Source: Nostoc sp. NIES-4103
GTDB lineage: Bacteria > Cyanobacteriota > Cyanobacteriia > Cyanobacteriales > Nostocaceae
Direction of reading: 5' to 3'
Assembly (NCBI RefSeq): GCF_002368335.1
Contig: NZ_AP018288.1
Span: forward strand, 4,655,787 to 4,719,786
DNA length: 64,000 bases
The notes under the pieces are model-generated. The model was not told the origin of the DNA. It worked only from the letters and a program-made list of their open reading frames with translations, and did no database searches. This document shows, piece by piece, positions 45,598 to 50,940 of the stretch (positions are counted from its first letter, which is position 1; every line of letters starts with the position of its first letter). The translations under genes and the position numbers were made by a program.

Positions 45598-45943
45598 GAC
45601 TTTTTCTCCTTTAAGGTATGGACAGGATAGTAATACAAGTGTAGTATGTTTAAAGGAATGTTCAATAGGTGAAATTTTCTGTGAAATCTCTTTACCCCAA
45701 CTCTACTTCCTTGCGTGCCACCAACTGCCGATCCAGTTGGGAATTAGCACCTGTGGGAGTGGAGTATTTATTTATGGGCAATGAAAGCCGAATTCATCGC
45801 CAAATTACAGAGGGTAATTATGATTTTAGATATCTGGGCATTAGCGCGCTGAATGCAAAATCACAACTAGATCAAGGAAGCGGGAGGTACAGACGAAGCA
45901 ATACTGTACCGATATAAGACCAGAAATTTTTCGGTCAATTTCT
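45598..45943. other. Region between RHH gene and HNH gene
   Basis: An open frame from a GTG at 45669 to 45917 (82 codons) has no recognisable domain and an odd start; it may be a remnant. Otherwise nothing clear. Confidence 0.4.
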
Positions 45944-45982
45944 AACCCCCGCTTCACCTGAACAAGAAGCGGGGGTTTTTTT
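45944..45982 (+). terminator. Strong Rho-independent terminator
   Basis: AACCCCCGCTTC / GAAGCGGGGGTT (12-bp stem, 10-nt loop) followed by TTTTTTTAT. It lies just before the HNH gene, so it ends an upstream transcript, of which no clear gene remains, or acts as an attenuator. Confidence 0.88.
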
Positions 45983-45997
45983 ATAAGGAGTGAAGCT

Positions 45998-46567
45998 GTG
46001 ACAACATCTTCGATGCGCTGCGCGAACGCAATGCAAGTATTAAAGCAATCTGTGGTGGTTTTTGATCAAAATTACTTCCCACTGTGTCAGGTCAATATCA
46101 AGCGAGCGATTGTGCTGTTAATAACAAGTAAAGCTGAAGGGCTAAGTTTCGCCACGCAAGATAGATGGCGAGTTCATTCACTCAGCTTGGCCGTTGATGT
46201 GGCAAAACACATTCGCTTGAAAATCGCTTCTAGTGAATGGATGTGGAAAGTTCTGCCAGTAAATGGGTGGGAAGTGTTGCGACCACCAGACCATCACAGT
46301 TGCCAGTATTGCGTTAGTGGCAAACATCTCACGTTAGATCATGTGATTGGGCGATTTCAAGGCAACCCACACACTGGAGACAACGTAGTCACAGCTGGTG
46401 AAAGATGTAACTCCCCTAGAAGCGATCGCACCCCCCTTGAAGCTAGTATGCAACTGCGGAAAACGCCAAAAGCACCAGTCCATCCGACGATTTCCTTAGC
46501 AGTTAGCGAAGCTTGGCGTAACAGCGCTACAGAGTTCTGGATAGATGTGCAAGCAAACCTGGAATAA
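45998..46567 (+). CDS. HNH endonuclease family protein, zinc site incomplete
   Basis: 189 residues from GTG 45998, with ATAAGGAGTG as a good ribosome-binding site. The N-terminus SVVVFDQNYFPLCQVNIKRA is typical of the cyanobacterial HNH family, and the nuclease part is CQYC...LTLDHVIGRFQGNPH...GDNVVTAGERCN. The first His (LDH) and the CxxC pair are kept, but the distal zinc pair, usually CxxC in this family, is GERC, and residues next to the motif differ from the common DHV(I)PRSxGG. Activity is therefore uncertain. Followed after 16 bp by 46584-46973 (operon). Confidence 0.82.
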   Translation: MTTSSMRCANAMQVLKQSVVVFDQNYFPLCQVNIKRAIVLLITSKAEGLSFATQDRWRVHSLSLAVDVAKHIRLKIASSEWMWKVLPVNGWEVLRPPDHHSCQYCVSGKHLTLDHVIGRFQGNPHTGDNVVTAGERCNSPRSDRTPLEASMQLRKTPKAPVHPTISLAVSEAWRNSATEFWIDVQANLE

Positions 46568-46583
46568 CAGGAGAGCATAAGGA

Positions 46584-46973
46584 ATGCTGAAATTAACTTA
46601 CACCGAAGAGAGCTTTTATTTAGAGTGTCTTACTCAGCCGCTAGAAGACTGGGTGGCACAGCGAGTAATTTTCGCACTACGTGTCGGGCAAAGTCTGTGC
46701 GTTGAACCTAGCACTGCTTCCTTTTTGCTGCCTGTTGATTTACCAGGGGTAGATTTGCTCAAGGCTGAGGTGAAACGGAATGACAGTGAAATCATTGACC
46801 TATGTGCTTGCGATAGCGAGTATATGGAAGTCACCCTGCGCGGTTCTTGGTTATCAGATGGTTCTGAGGATGCTGTGGGTGTGTTTGCCACCAGTATGAG
46901 CGATCGCGCCGAATTCTTGTTACAAAAACTTTGGCAGGAAGCACAAGCTTGTGCTTCTGTCATGAGTGAATGA
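46584..46973 (+). CDS. Conserved-looking hypothetical protein paired with HNH gene
   Basis: 129 residues, soluble, start MLKLTYTEESFYLECLTQPL, with a beta-rich appearance (WVAQRVIFALRVGQSLCVEP, VEVTLRGSWL-like strands) and a helical end. No domain recognised. The 16-bp gap to the HNH gene and CAGGAGAGC ribosome-binding site indicate cotranscription. Confidence 0.75.
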   Translation: MLKLTYTEESFYLECLTQPLEDWVAQRVIFALRVGQSLCVEPSTASFLLPVDLPGVDLLKAEVKRNDSEIIDLCACDSEYMEVTLRGSWLSDGSEDAVGVFATSMSDRAEFLLQKLWQEAQACASVMSE

Positions 46974-47084
46974 AAAAGGGAATTGGGAATGGGGCATGGG
47001 GCATTGGGCATGGGGCATTAGTTATTTCTTCCCCATCCCCTTCATCCCCCTCATCCCCCCATCTCCCCATCTCCCCTGCCCGCT
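46974..47084. repeat. GGGGCAT heptamers and CATCCCC units
   Basis: GGGAATT/GGGGCAT units then TTCATCCCCCTCATCCCCCC-type repeats, between the hypothetical gene and the end of the ancestral deacetylase gene. Confidence 0.8.
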
Positions 47085-47209
47085 TTATGGCGCGATTTTG
47101 AGTAGTTCGGGAATTGTCACAAATTGGTAGCCTTGCTGTTTGAGTCCGCTGATGATTTGTGGCAAAGCTTGTACGGTTCTTTGGCGTAGACGCTTTTAGC
47201 GGCTTGTCG
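47085..47209 (-). pseudogene. Detached C-terminal end of the deacetylase gene
   Basis: In another frame this stretch encodes QRTVQALPQIISGLKQQGYQ followed by FVTIPELLKIAP and a stop at 47085-47087, the normal C-terminus of the NodB-type protein upstream. It is separated from it by the 29-bp small repeat at 47187-47215, which brings in a stop codon. Confidence 0.8.
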
Positions 47210-47215
47210 TTAGAC
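47187..47215 (-). mobile_element. Small dispersed repeat inserted in a HIP1 site (deacetylase 3' end)
   Basis: On the minus strand GCGAT and CGC, the two parts of HIP1, flank 29 bp that start GTCTAACGACAAGCCGC and end GCGTCTA. Deleting the 29 bp restores GCGATCGC and the reading frame. The repeat carries an in-frame TAA. Confidence 0.85.
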
Positions 47216-48079
47216 ATCGCCGCCACCATCATGCATCAAAACAATAGCACCAGGTTTTGCACCTTTAAGAACATTGTTGACAAATGCTTGCGCTTTGGCG
47301 CGAGGATCGGTATCTGCTGAAGTCAACGACCACATAACTACGGTATTTTTCTGGCTTTTGGCGTAAGCAGCTAGTCCGTTGTTTAAAAAACCACCAGGAG
47401 GACGAAACAAAGAAGTTTTCACTCCTGTGGTTTTGTAGATCAGGTCGGCTGTCCGTTCAATTTCACTTTTGGCTGTGGCTTCGTCCATCCGCCGATACCA
47501 ATGATGCCAAGTATGGTTGCCAATGGCATGTCCTTCGGTAACCACACGTTTTGCAAGTTCGGGATTGGCTTGTAAAGCTTGCCCTACCCAAAAGAAAGTT
47601 ACTTTAACATCATTGTGCTTGAGTATATCGAGCATTTGTGAGGTTGTGTTTGGCCAAGGGCCATCATCAATAGTCAAGGCAATCAGCTTTTCATTGCTGC
47701 CAGGATGCACCTGATAAACTGTTTTTCCTTGAAATTTATCTGGTACAGCAAAAGAAAGGTTTTCTATTTTGCCTGATGGTAGCAATTGAGAATTAACTTT
47801 GCTGCTTACTGAATGAGCGGGAATTTTTACAGCATGAAGTTGACTGATTACTGGGTCAGCCTTCAATCGTGGAGGTATGCCCGGAACGATACTACAGGCT
47901 GTTACAGAGAAAGCGTAGACGCGTAGCGGCTTGTCGTCAGACATCGCGACAACACCGAATATTCTTTGTCGCTTGAGGTTGTTGTCTGCCACATCAGAGT
48001 TCCAAAAACTCACCCGATCATAAACTGTAGTTCTGCTTTTGAGAGAGGTTAACAGGCTACACCCCATGCATAGAAGCAC
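47210..48079 (-). CDS. Polysaccharide deacetylase (NodB domain), truncated by small-repeat insertion
   Basis: 289 residues. The NodB core is intact: LIALTIDDGPWPNTTSQMLD (metal-binding DD), VTEGHAIGNHTWHHWYRRMD (HxxxH), TTGVKTSLFRPPGGFLNNGL and AIVLMHDGGGD. It removes acetyl or similar groups from cell-wall or extracellular polysaccharide. Two small repeats sit in the gene: 27 bp in frame at 47916-47942, adding nine residues inside the signal/lipobox region (restored reading GVVAIAFSVTACS), and 29 bp at 47187-47215, which stops translation about 33 residues early. The native start may be GTG 47992 (GGAACTCTGAT upstream) rather than 48079. Confidence 0.82.
   Translation of the reverse strand: MLLCMGCSLLTSLKSRTTVYDRVSFWNSDVADNNLKRQRIFGVVAMSDDKPLRVYAFSVTACSIVPGIPPRLKADPVISQLHAVKIPAHSVSSKVNSQLLPSGKIENLSFAVPDKFQGKTVYQVHPGSNEKLIALTIDDGPWPNTTSQMLDILKHNDVKVTFFWVGQALQANPELAKRVVTEGHAIGNHTWHHWYRRMDEATAKSEIERTADLIYKTTGVKTSLFRPPGGFLNNGLAAYAKSQKNTVVMWSLTSADTDPRAKAQAFVNNVLKGAKPGAIVLMHDGGGDV
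47916..47942 (-). mobile_element. Small dispersed repeat inserted in a HIP1 site (deacetylase 5' end)
   Basis: 27 bp (minus strand GTCTGACGACAAGCCGC to GCGTCTA) between GCGAT and CGC. Removal restores HIP1 and a clean lipoprotein signal peptide. Same family as 47187-47215. Confidence 0.85.
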
Positions 48080-48114
48080 TTCTCTACAAATTCAAAAAAA
48101 TTTTCCGAAACCCC

Positions 48115-48154
48115 TTGACACTTTTTGTAGTATTTATGTAGTATAAATGTAGTG
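48115..48154 (+). promoter_or_regulatory. Promoter-like region with three TGTAGTA units
   Basis: TTGACA (48115-48120) followed by TGTAGTA at 48126, 48137 and TGTAGTG at 48148, an 11-bp period (one helical turn), with TATAAA at 48142. It could be a -35/-10 pair overlaid with a regulator site, driving the small frame at 48189. Confidence 0.55.
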
Positions 48155-48188
48155 AAGCGAAAGACAAAGCTTCCAAGGGTTAAAAACC

Positions 48189-48383
48189 ATGTTCTACACA
48201 CAAACAGCCCAAAAACATTGGGATAAACCAAAGTCTGCAAAAAACAAAGCAGGTTTTACTTGCCAAACATCTCAAGTAGAGCCAGTAGACAACAAAAGTT
48301 CTCAGTTTGCCAAAGCAAAAACAACCGAATACATCAGTAATACACATCAGGTTTATTACTTAGAGCGTCGGTTATTTGGCTAA
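48189..48383 (+). CDS. Small hypothetical protein upstream of the tRNA array
   Basis: 64 residues (MFYTQTAQKHWDKPKSAKNK to VYYLERRLFG), basic and polar, with no membrane segment. A promoter-like region lies 40-75 bp upstream. No family recognised. It stops 117 bp before the first array tRNA and could share its transcript. Confidence 0.5.
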   Translation: MFYTQTAQKHWDKPKSAKNKAGFTCQTSQVEPVDNKSSQFAKAKTTEYISNTHQVYYLERRLFG

Positions 48384-48499
48384 TAGTTTCTAACAGTTAA
48401 AAGTAATTTTTCTGAACCTTGAAAACTGAATAAGGAATGGGCAAGTTCACCACAAATCTGTGTCTATAAGCCTAAAAAATAGGCACAGATACCAAACAT

Positions 48500-48573
48500 G
48501 GGGGTATAGCTCAAATGGTCAGAGCGATCGCCTGTCGAGCGATAGGTTGCGAGTTCAAGTCTCGTTACTCCCG
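48500..48573 (+). tRNA. tRNA-Asp(GTC), first gene of the array
   Basis: Acceptor GGGGGTA / TACTCCC; anticodon arm ATCGC-CTGTCGA-GCGAT, where the stem has become a HIP1-like sequence and position 37 is G; T-arm GCGAGTTCAAGTCTCGT. No encoded CCA. Confidence 0.9.
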
Positions 48574-48576
48574 TGT

Positions 48577-48653
48577 AGCCTTGTGGACGACTAGACAAGT
48601 CGCTGTGCCTCTCAAGCACAGAGAAGCGGGTGCAACTCCCGTCGAGGCTTCCA
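48577..48653 (+). tRNA. tRNA-Arg(TCT), CCA encoded
   Basis: Acceptor AGCCTTG / CGAGGCT; anticodon arm TGTGC-CTCTCAA-GCACA; T-loop TGCAACT instead of TTCRANY. The 3' CCA is encoded. Confidence 0.85.
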
Positions 48654-48656
48654 AAT

Positions 48657-48729
48657 GGCTGAGTAGCCAAGCGGTCGAAGGCGTCGGTCTGCAAAACCGA
48701 CATCGTGAGTTCAAATCTCACCTCAGCCT
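48657..48729 (+). tRNA. tRNA-Cys(GCA)
   Basis: Acceptor GGCTGAG / CTCAGCC, anticodon arm TCGGT-CTGCAAA-ACCGA, T-arm GTGAGTTCAAATCTCAC. Confidence 0.92.
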
Positions 48730-48739
48730 CTGGTGACAT

Positions 48740-48815
48740 TGCAGCGTAGCTTAACTAGCAAAGCGCCAGGTTCATACCCTGGTGTATGCGGGTGCAAATC
48801 CCGCCGCTGCCACCA
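48740..48815 (+). tRNA. tRNA with CAT anticodon (Met or Ile2), CCA encoded
   Basis: Anticodon arm CCAGG-TTCATAC-CCTGG. The acceptor has a T1-C72 mismatch (TGCAGCG / CGCTGCC), and the anticodon stem lacks the GGG/CCC of initiator tRNA. T-loop TGCAAAT. Confidence 0.8.
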
Positions 48816-48817
48816 AT

Positions 48818-48892
48818 GCAGGGATGGTGTAACGGCAACACCTCGTGACTCCAAATCCGATGTTCTAGGTTCAAATCCTAGTCTCTGCGCCA
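48818..48892 (+). tRNA. tRNA-Trp(CCA), imperfect anticodon stem, CCA encoded
   Basis: Acceptor GCAGGGA / TCTCTGC. Loop CTCCAAA gives anticodon CCA, but the stem (CGTGA / TCCGA) pairs only at its top two positions. T-arm CTAGGTTCAAATCCTAG is good. Confidence 0.7.
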
Positions 48893-48895
48893 ACA

Positions 48896-49035
48896 TAATT
48901 CGTAATTGATAATTCGTAATTGCAAACAGTTCAGAATTGTACCCTCCACCTAGAGTCATCAAATCTGCACATTATGGTGGGAATTTATACCCTCTTTAAT
49001 TACAAATTACGACTTACGAATTAGTAATTATTTAT
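48896..49035. repeat. AATTCGT inverted repeat block interrupting the array
   Basis: Left arm ATAATTCGTAATTGATAATT (48896) and right arm TACGACTTACGAATTAGTAA (about 49006) flank about 85 bp of non-tRNA sequence. The arms match those at 11578-11802. Confidence 0.65.
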
Positions 49036-49107
49036 GCCCCTGTGGACGAATGGTTAAGTCATTGCTCTTTCAAAGCAAAGATGCGAGTTCAATTCTCGTC
49101 AGGGGAA
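49036..49107 (+). tRNA. tRNA-Glu(TTC), array copy
   Basis: Anticodon arm TTGCT-CTTTCAA-AGCAA; acceptor GCCCCTG / CAGGGGA with a G1-A72 mismatch; clearly different from the housekeeping copy at 41596. Confidence 0.85.
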
Positions 49108-49113
49108 TTATCT

Positions 49114-49196
49114 GGGTCGATGGCCGAGTCTGGTTGAAGGCGACAGTCTGTAAAACTGTTCTATTTTGCACGCAGGTTCAAATCCTGCTCGACCCA
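49114..49196 (+). tRNA. tRNA-Tyr(GTA)
   Basis: Acceptor GGGTCGA / TCGACCC, anticodon arm ACAGT-CTGTAAA-ACTGT, long variable arm as expected for bacterial Tyr, T-arm GCAGGTTCAAATCCTGC. Confidence 0.92.
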
Positions 49197-49200
49197 CTGT

Positions 49201-49286
49201 GGAGAGGTGGCTGAGTGGCTTAAGGCACTCCCCTGCTAAGGGAGAGCGGTTAACGACCGTCGCAGGTTCAAATCCTGTCCTCTCCG
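49201..49286 (+). tRNA. tRNA-Ser(GCT)
   Basis: Acceptor GGAGAGG / CCTCTCC, anticodon arm CTCCC-CTGCTAA-GGGAG, long variable arm AGCGGTTAACGACCGT, i.e. a normal class II serine tRNA. Confidence 0.93.
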
Positions 49287-49294
49287 CCTTAATT

Positions 49295-49369
49295 GAGAGC
49301 GTGGTGTAACTGGATAACATCTCAGTCTACGAAACTGAAGACGTGAGGGTTCAAATCCCTCCGCTCTCG
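49295..49369 (+). tRNA. tRNA-Arg(ACG)
   Basis: Acceptor GAGAGCG / CGCTCTC, anticodon arm TCAGT-CTACGAA-ACTGA, T-arm GAGGGTTCAAATCCCTC. Confidence 0.92.
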
Positions 49370-49376
49370 TTACATG

Positions 49377-49442
49377 GGAGAGATGATGGAGTGGCTGATT
49401 CAAACGGAACTAATCAGTCCACGGGCTAAGATCCATCTCTCC
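49377..49442 (+). ncRNA. tRNA-like relic without a T-arm
   Basis: 66 nt with a long terminal stem (GGAGAGATG...GA against TCCATCTCTCC) like tRNA-Ser acceptors and an inner hairpin CTGATT / AATCAG with an 11-nt loop. No TTCRANY T-loop is present. Probably a decayed serine-type tRNA or a small structured RNA. Confidence 0.5.
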
Positions 49443-49449
49443 TCTTTAT

Positions 49450-49524
49450 CCCCCGGTAGCTCAGTTGGTAGTTAGCGCCTGTCTGAAGAACAGGAGGTCG
49501 TCGGTTCGATTCCGACCTGGGGGG
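49450..49524 (+). tRNA. tRNA-Phe(GAA)
   Basis: Acceptor CCCCCGG / CTGGGGG, anticodon arm CCTGT-CTGAAGA-ACAGG, T-arm GTCGGTTCGATTCCGAC. The D-loop is slightly long (TTGGTAGTTAG). Confidence 0.9.
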
Positions 49525-49531
49525 CTGTCGT

Positions 49532-49606
<75 letters not shown>

Positions 49607-49615
49607 TTTATTCAT

Positions 49616-49688
49616 TGCCGGGTGGACGAATTGGGAAGTCGCATCGCTCTGAACGATGAGGTTGCAGGTTCAAACCCTGCCCTGGCAA
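49616..49688 (+). tRNA. tRNA-Gln(CTG)
   Basis: Acceptor TGCCGGG / CCTGGCA, anticodon arm CATCG-CTCTGAA-CGATG, T-arm GCAGGTTCAAACCCTGC. Confidence 0.87.
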
Positions 49689-49691
49689 TAA

Positions 49692-49767
49692 AGCCCTGTG
49701 GTGTAATTGGCAACATAGCGCCCTTTGAAGGCGAAGATTCCAGGTTCGATTCCTGGTGGGGCTGCCA
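49692..49767 (+). tRNA. tRNA-Gln(TTG), CCA encoded
   Basis: Acceptor AGCCCTG / TGGGGCT, anticodon arm CGCC-CTTTGAA-GGCG, T-arm CCAGGTTCGATTCCTGG. Confidence 0.9.
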
Positions 49768-49773
49768 AATTTT

Positions 49774-49876
49774 ACTCCTGTAGCCCAACTGGAAGAGGCT
49801 GCCGTCTCAAAAACGGTAAGTTGTGGGTACCCTTCCGGAAGCCGCTTCGCGTCTACGATTCCCACCAGGAGTACCA
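49774..49876 (+). tRNA. tRNA-Leu(CAA) with 28-nt repeat in the T-loop, CCA encoded
   Basis: Acceptor ACTCCTG / CAGGAGT, anticodon arm GCCGT-CTCAAAA-ACGGT. The T-arm GTGGGT...GATTCCCAC is split by 28 nt (49829-49856, ACCCTTCCGGAAGCCGC to GTCTAC) replacing T55-C56. Short (5-nt) variable loop, not the long arm normal for Leu. Confidence 0.82.
49829..49856 (+). mobile_element. Small dispersed repeat inside tRNA-Leu(CAA) T-loop
   Basis: 28 nt, ACCCTTCCGGAAGCCGC then TTCGCGTCTAC; shares the AAGCCGCT..GCGTCTA core with the repeats at 47187 and 47916 and with those at 50024 and 50995. Confidence 0.85.
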
Positions 49877-49889
49877 AAAATCAAAACTT

Positions 49890-49967
49890 GCTCCTGTAGC
49901 CCAATAGGAAGAGGCGGCAGACTTAAAATCTGTTTGATTGTGGGTTCGACTCCCACCAGGAGTACCA
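49890..49967 (+). tRNA. tRNA-Leu(TAA), no intron, CCA encoded
   Basis: Acceptor GCTCCTG / CAGGAGT, anticodon arm CAGA-CTTAAAA-TCTG, T-arm GTGGGTTCGACTCCCAC. It lacks the group I intron typical of the cyanobacterial housekeeping Leu(UAA) gene and has a 6-nt variable loop. Confidence 0.87.
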
Positions 49968-49968
49968 A

Positions 49969-50069
49969 CGGGGTGTAGCGTAGCTTGGTAGCGCGCCTGC
50001 TTTGGGAGCAGGATGTCGCAGGTACCTTTCGGGAAGCCGCTAACGCGTCTACAAATCCTGCCACCCCGA
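49969..50069 (+). tRNA. tRNA-Pro(TGG) with 29-nt repeat in the T-loop
   Basis: Acceptor CGGGGTG / CACCCCG, anticodon arm CCTGC-TTTGGGA-GCAGG. T-arm GCAGGT...AAATCCTGC split by 29 nt at 50024-50052. Confidence 0.85.
50024..50052 (+). mobile_element. Small dispersed repeat inside tRNA-Pro(TGG) T-loop
   Basis: 29 nt, ACCTTTCGGGAAGCCGC then TAACGCGTCTAC, at the same T-loop position as in tRNA-Leu(CAA) and tRNA-Ala(GGC). Confidence 0.85.
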
Positions 50070-50076
50070 TTGTTTT

Positions 50077-50150
50077 GCTCCCGTAGCCCAACTGGCAGAG
50101 GCATCAGGTCGAGAGCTTGATTAGTACCAGTTCGAATCTGGTCGGGAGTA
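50077..50150 (+). tRNA. tRNA-Leu(GAG), atypical
   Basis: Acceptor GCTCCCG / CGGGAGT, anticodon arm TCAGG-TCGAGAG-CTTGA (position 33 is C instead of T), T-arm ACCAGTTCGAATCTGGT. 5-nt variable loop. Confidence 0.75.
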
Positions 50151-50158
50151 TTAAATAT

Positions 50159-50232
50159 ACCTCCGTAGCCCAACGGTAGAGGCGCTGTGTTCAGAACGCA
50201 GTTATGTGTCGGTTCAAATCCGACTGGAGGTA
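50159..50232 (+). tRNA. tRNA-Leu(CAG)
   Basis: Acceptor ACCTCCG / TGGAGGT, anticodon arm CTGTG-TTCAGAA-CGCAG, T-arm GTCGGTTCAAATCCGAC; short variable loop. Confidence 0.87.
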
Positions 50233-50240
50233 TTAACTAT

Positions 50241-50313
50241 GCCCTTGTAGCCCAATGGAAGAGGCGCTTCGCTTAGAACGAAGAAGTTGCTGGTTCGAGT
50301 CCAGTCAGGGGTA
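50241..50313 (+). tRNA. tRNA-Leu(TAG)
   Basis: Acceptor GCCCTTG / CAGGGGT, anticodon arm CTTCG-CTTAGAA-CGAAG, T-arm GCTGGTTCGAGTCCAGT; short variable loop. Confidence 0.87.
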
Positions 50314-50322
50314 TTGGTGACA

Positions 50323-50399
50323 CGCGGGGATGAAGCAAGAGTGGCTTAGAGGTCTCATAAGCCTCATATCGGCAGGTGCAACTCCTGCCCCCGTCACCA
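50323..50399 (+). tRNA. tRNA-Met(CAT), initiator-like acceptor, CCA encoded
   Basis: Acceptor CGCGGGG / CCCCGTC with a C1-C72 mismatch, recalling initiator tRNA. Anticodon arm GAGGT-CTCATAA-GCCTC lacks the three G-C pairs of initiators. T-loop TGCAACT. Confidence 0.75.
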
Positions 50400-50407
50400 A
50401 AATTAAT

Positions 50408-50531
50408 GCTGGTGTAGCTCAATTGGCAGAGGAGGACACCGCCGTGCGGGGGTTCCCCCCCGTTGAGGCGAGTGTCCGTCAACTGACTTGTAATCAGTAG
50501 GTTGCAGGTTCAATTCCTGTTACCAGCTCCA
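50408..50531 (+). tRNA. tRNA-Thr(TGT) with 48-nt hairpin insert, CCA encoded
   Basis: Acceptor GCTGGTG / TACCAGC, anticodon arm CTGA-CTTGTAA-TCAG, T-arm GCAGGTTCAATTCCTGT. 48 nt at 50432-50479 separate the D-arm (GGCAGAG) from the anticodon arm. Confidence 0.82.
50432..50479 (+). mobile_element. Hairpin repeat inserted in tRNA-Thr
   Basis: GAGGACACCGCC ... GAGGCGAGTGTCC folds into an imperfect stem capped by CGGGGGTTCCCCCCG. Related GC-rich sequence occurs at 813-850. Confidence 0.75.
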
Positions 50532-50534
50532 GAT

Positions 50535-50605
50535 GCGGATATGGTGTAGCGGCAGCATGTGAGTCTTCCAAACTCTTGGCACGAGTTCGATGCTCGTTAT
50601 CCGCT
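50535..50605 (+). tRNA. tRNA-Gly(TCC)
   Basis: Acceptor GCGGATA / TATCCGC, anticodon arm GAGT-CTTCCAA-ACTC, T-arm ACGAGTTCGATGCTCGT. Confidence 0.9.
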
Positions 50606-50614
50606 TTAAAACTT

Positions 50615-50686
50615 GCGAGTGTGATGTAGTCGGTAGCATCTGAGTGCGCCACATTCAGTGTGCGAGTTCAAGTCTCGCCACTCGCT
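50615..50686 (+). tRNA. tRNA-Gly(GCC), position 33 is C
   Basis: Acceptor GCGAGTG / CACTCGC, anticodon arm TGAGT-GCGCCAC-ATTCA (C33), T-arm GCGAGTTCAAGTCTCGC. Confidence 0.78.
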
Positions 50687-50780
50687 TATACCATTTTGGA
50701 TTTTGGATTTTGGATTGCCTTGTGTGTCCTGATACACGCAAATCAATATGTCGCAATCATTTTTCAAATTGGTATTACGT

Positions 50781-50852
50781 AGTCCTGTAGCTCAATGGTA
50801 GAGCAAGTGTCTTACAAGCAAGAGGTTGCGGGTTCAAATCCTGCCAGGACTA
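50781..50852 (+). tRNA. tRNA-Val(TAC)
   Basis: Acceptor AGTCCTG / CAGGACT, loop CTTACAA with a weak stem (AGTGT / GCAAG), T-arm GCGGGTTCAAATCCTGC. It follows a 94-bp gap containing TTTTGGA heptamers (50695-50715). Confidence 0.85.
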
Positions 50853-50861
50853 CTAAATATT

Positions 50862-50935
50862 GGGAGTGTAGCTCAATGGAAGAGAGCATCGAGCTTCTAC
50901 CTCGAAGGTTGTAGGTTCAAGTCCTACCACTCTCG
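50862..50935 (+). tRNA. tRNA-Arg(TCT), second copy
   Basis: Acceptor GGGAGTG / CACTCTC, anticodon arm TCGAG-CTTCTAC-CTCGA, T-arm GTAGGTTCAAGTCCTAC. Unrelated in body to the Arg(TCT) at 48577. Confidence 0.88.
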
Positions 50936-50940
50936 CCTAT

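Noticed and set aside
45669..45917. 82-codon frame between RHH and HNH genes
   Set aside because: GTG start without clear ribosome-binding site and no recognisable domain; kept only as a possible remnant.
48818..48892. Assigning this tRNA as Gly(TCC)
   Set aside because: TCC would be preceded by C rather than T at position 33; the CTCCAAA loop gives CCA (Trp) with T33.
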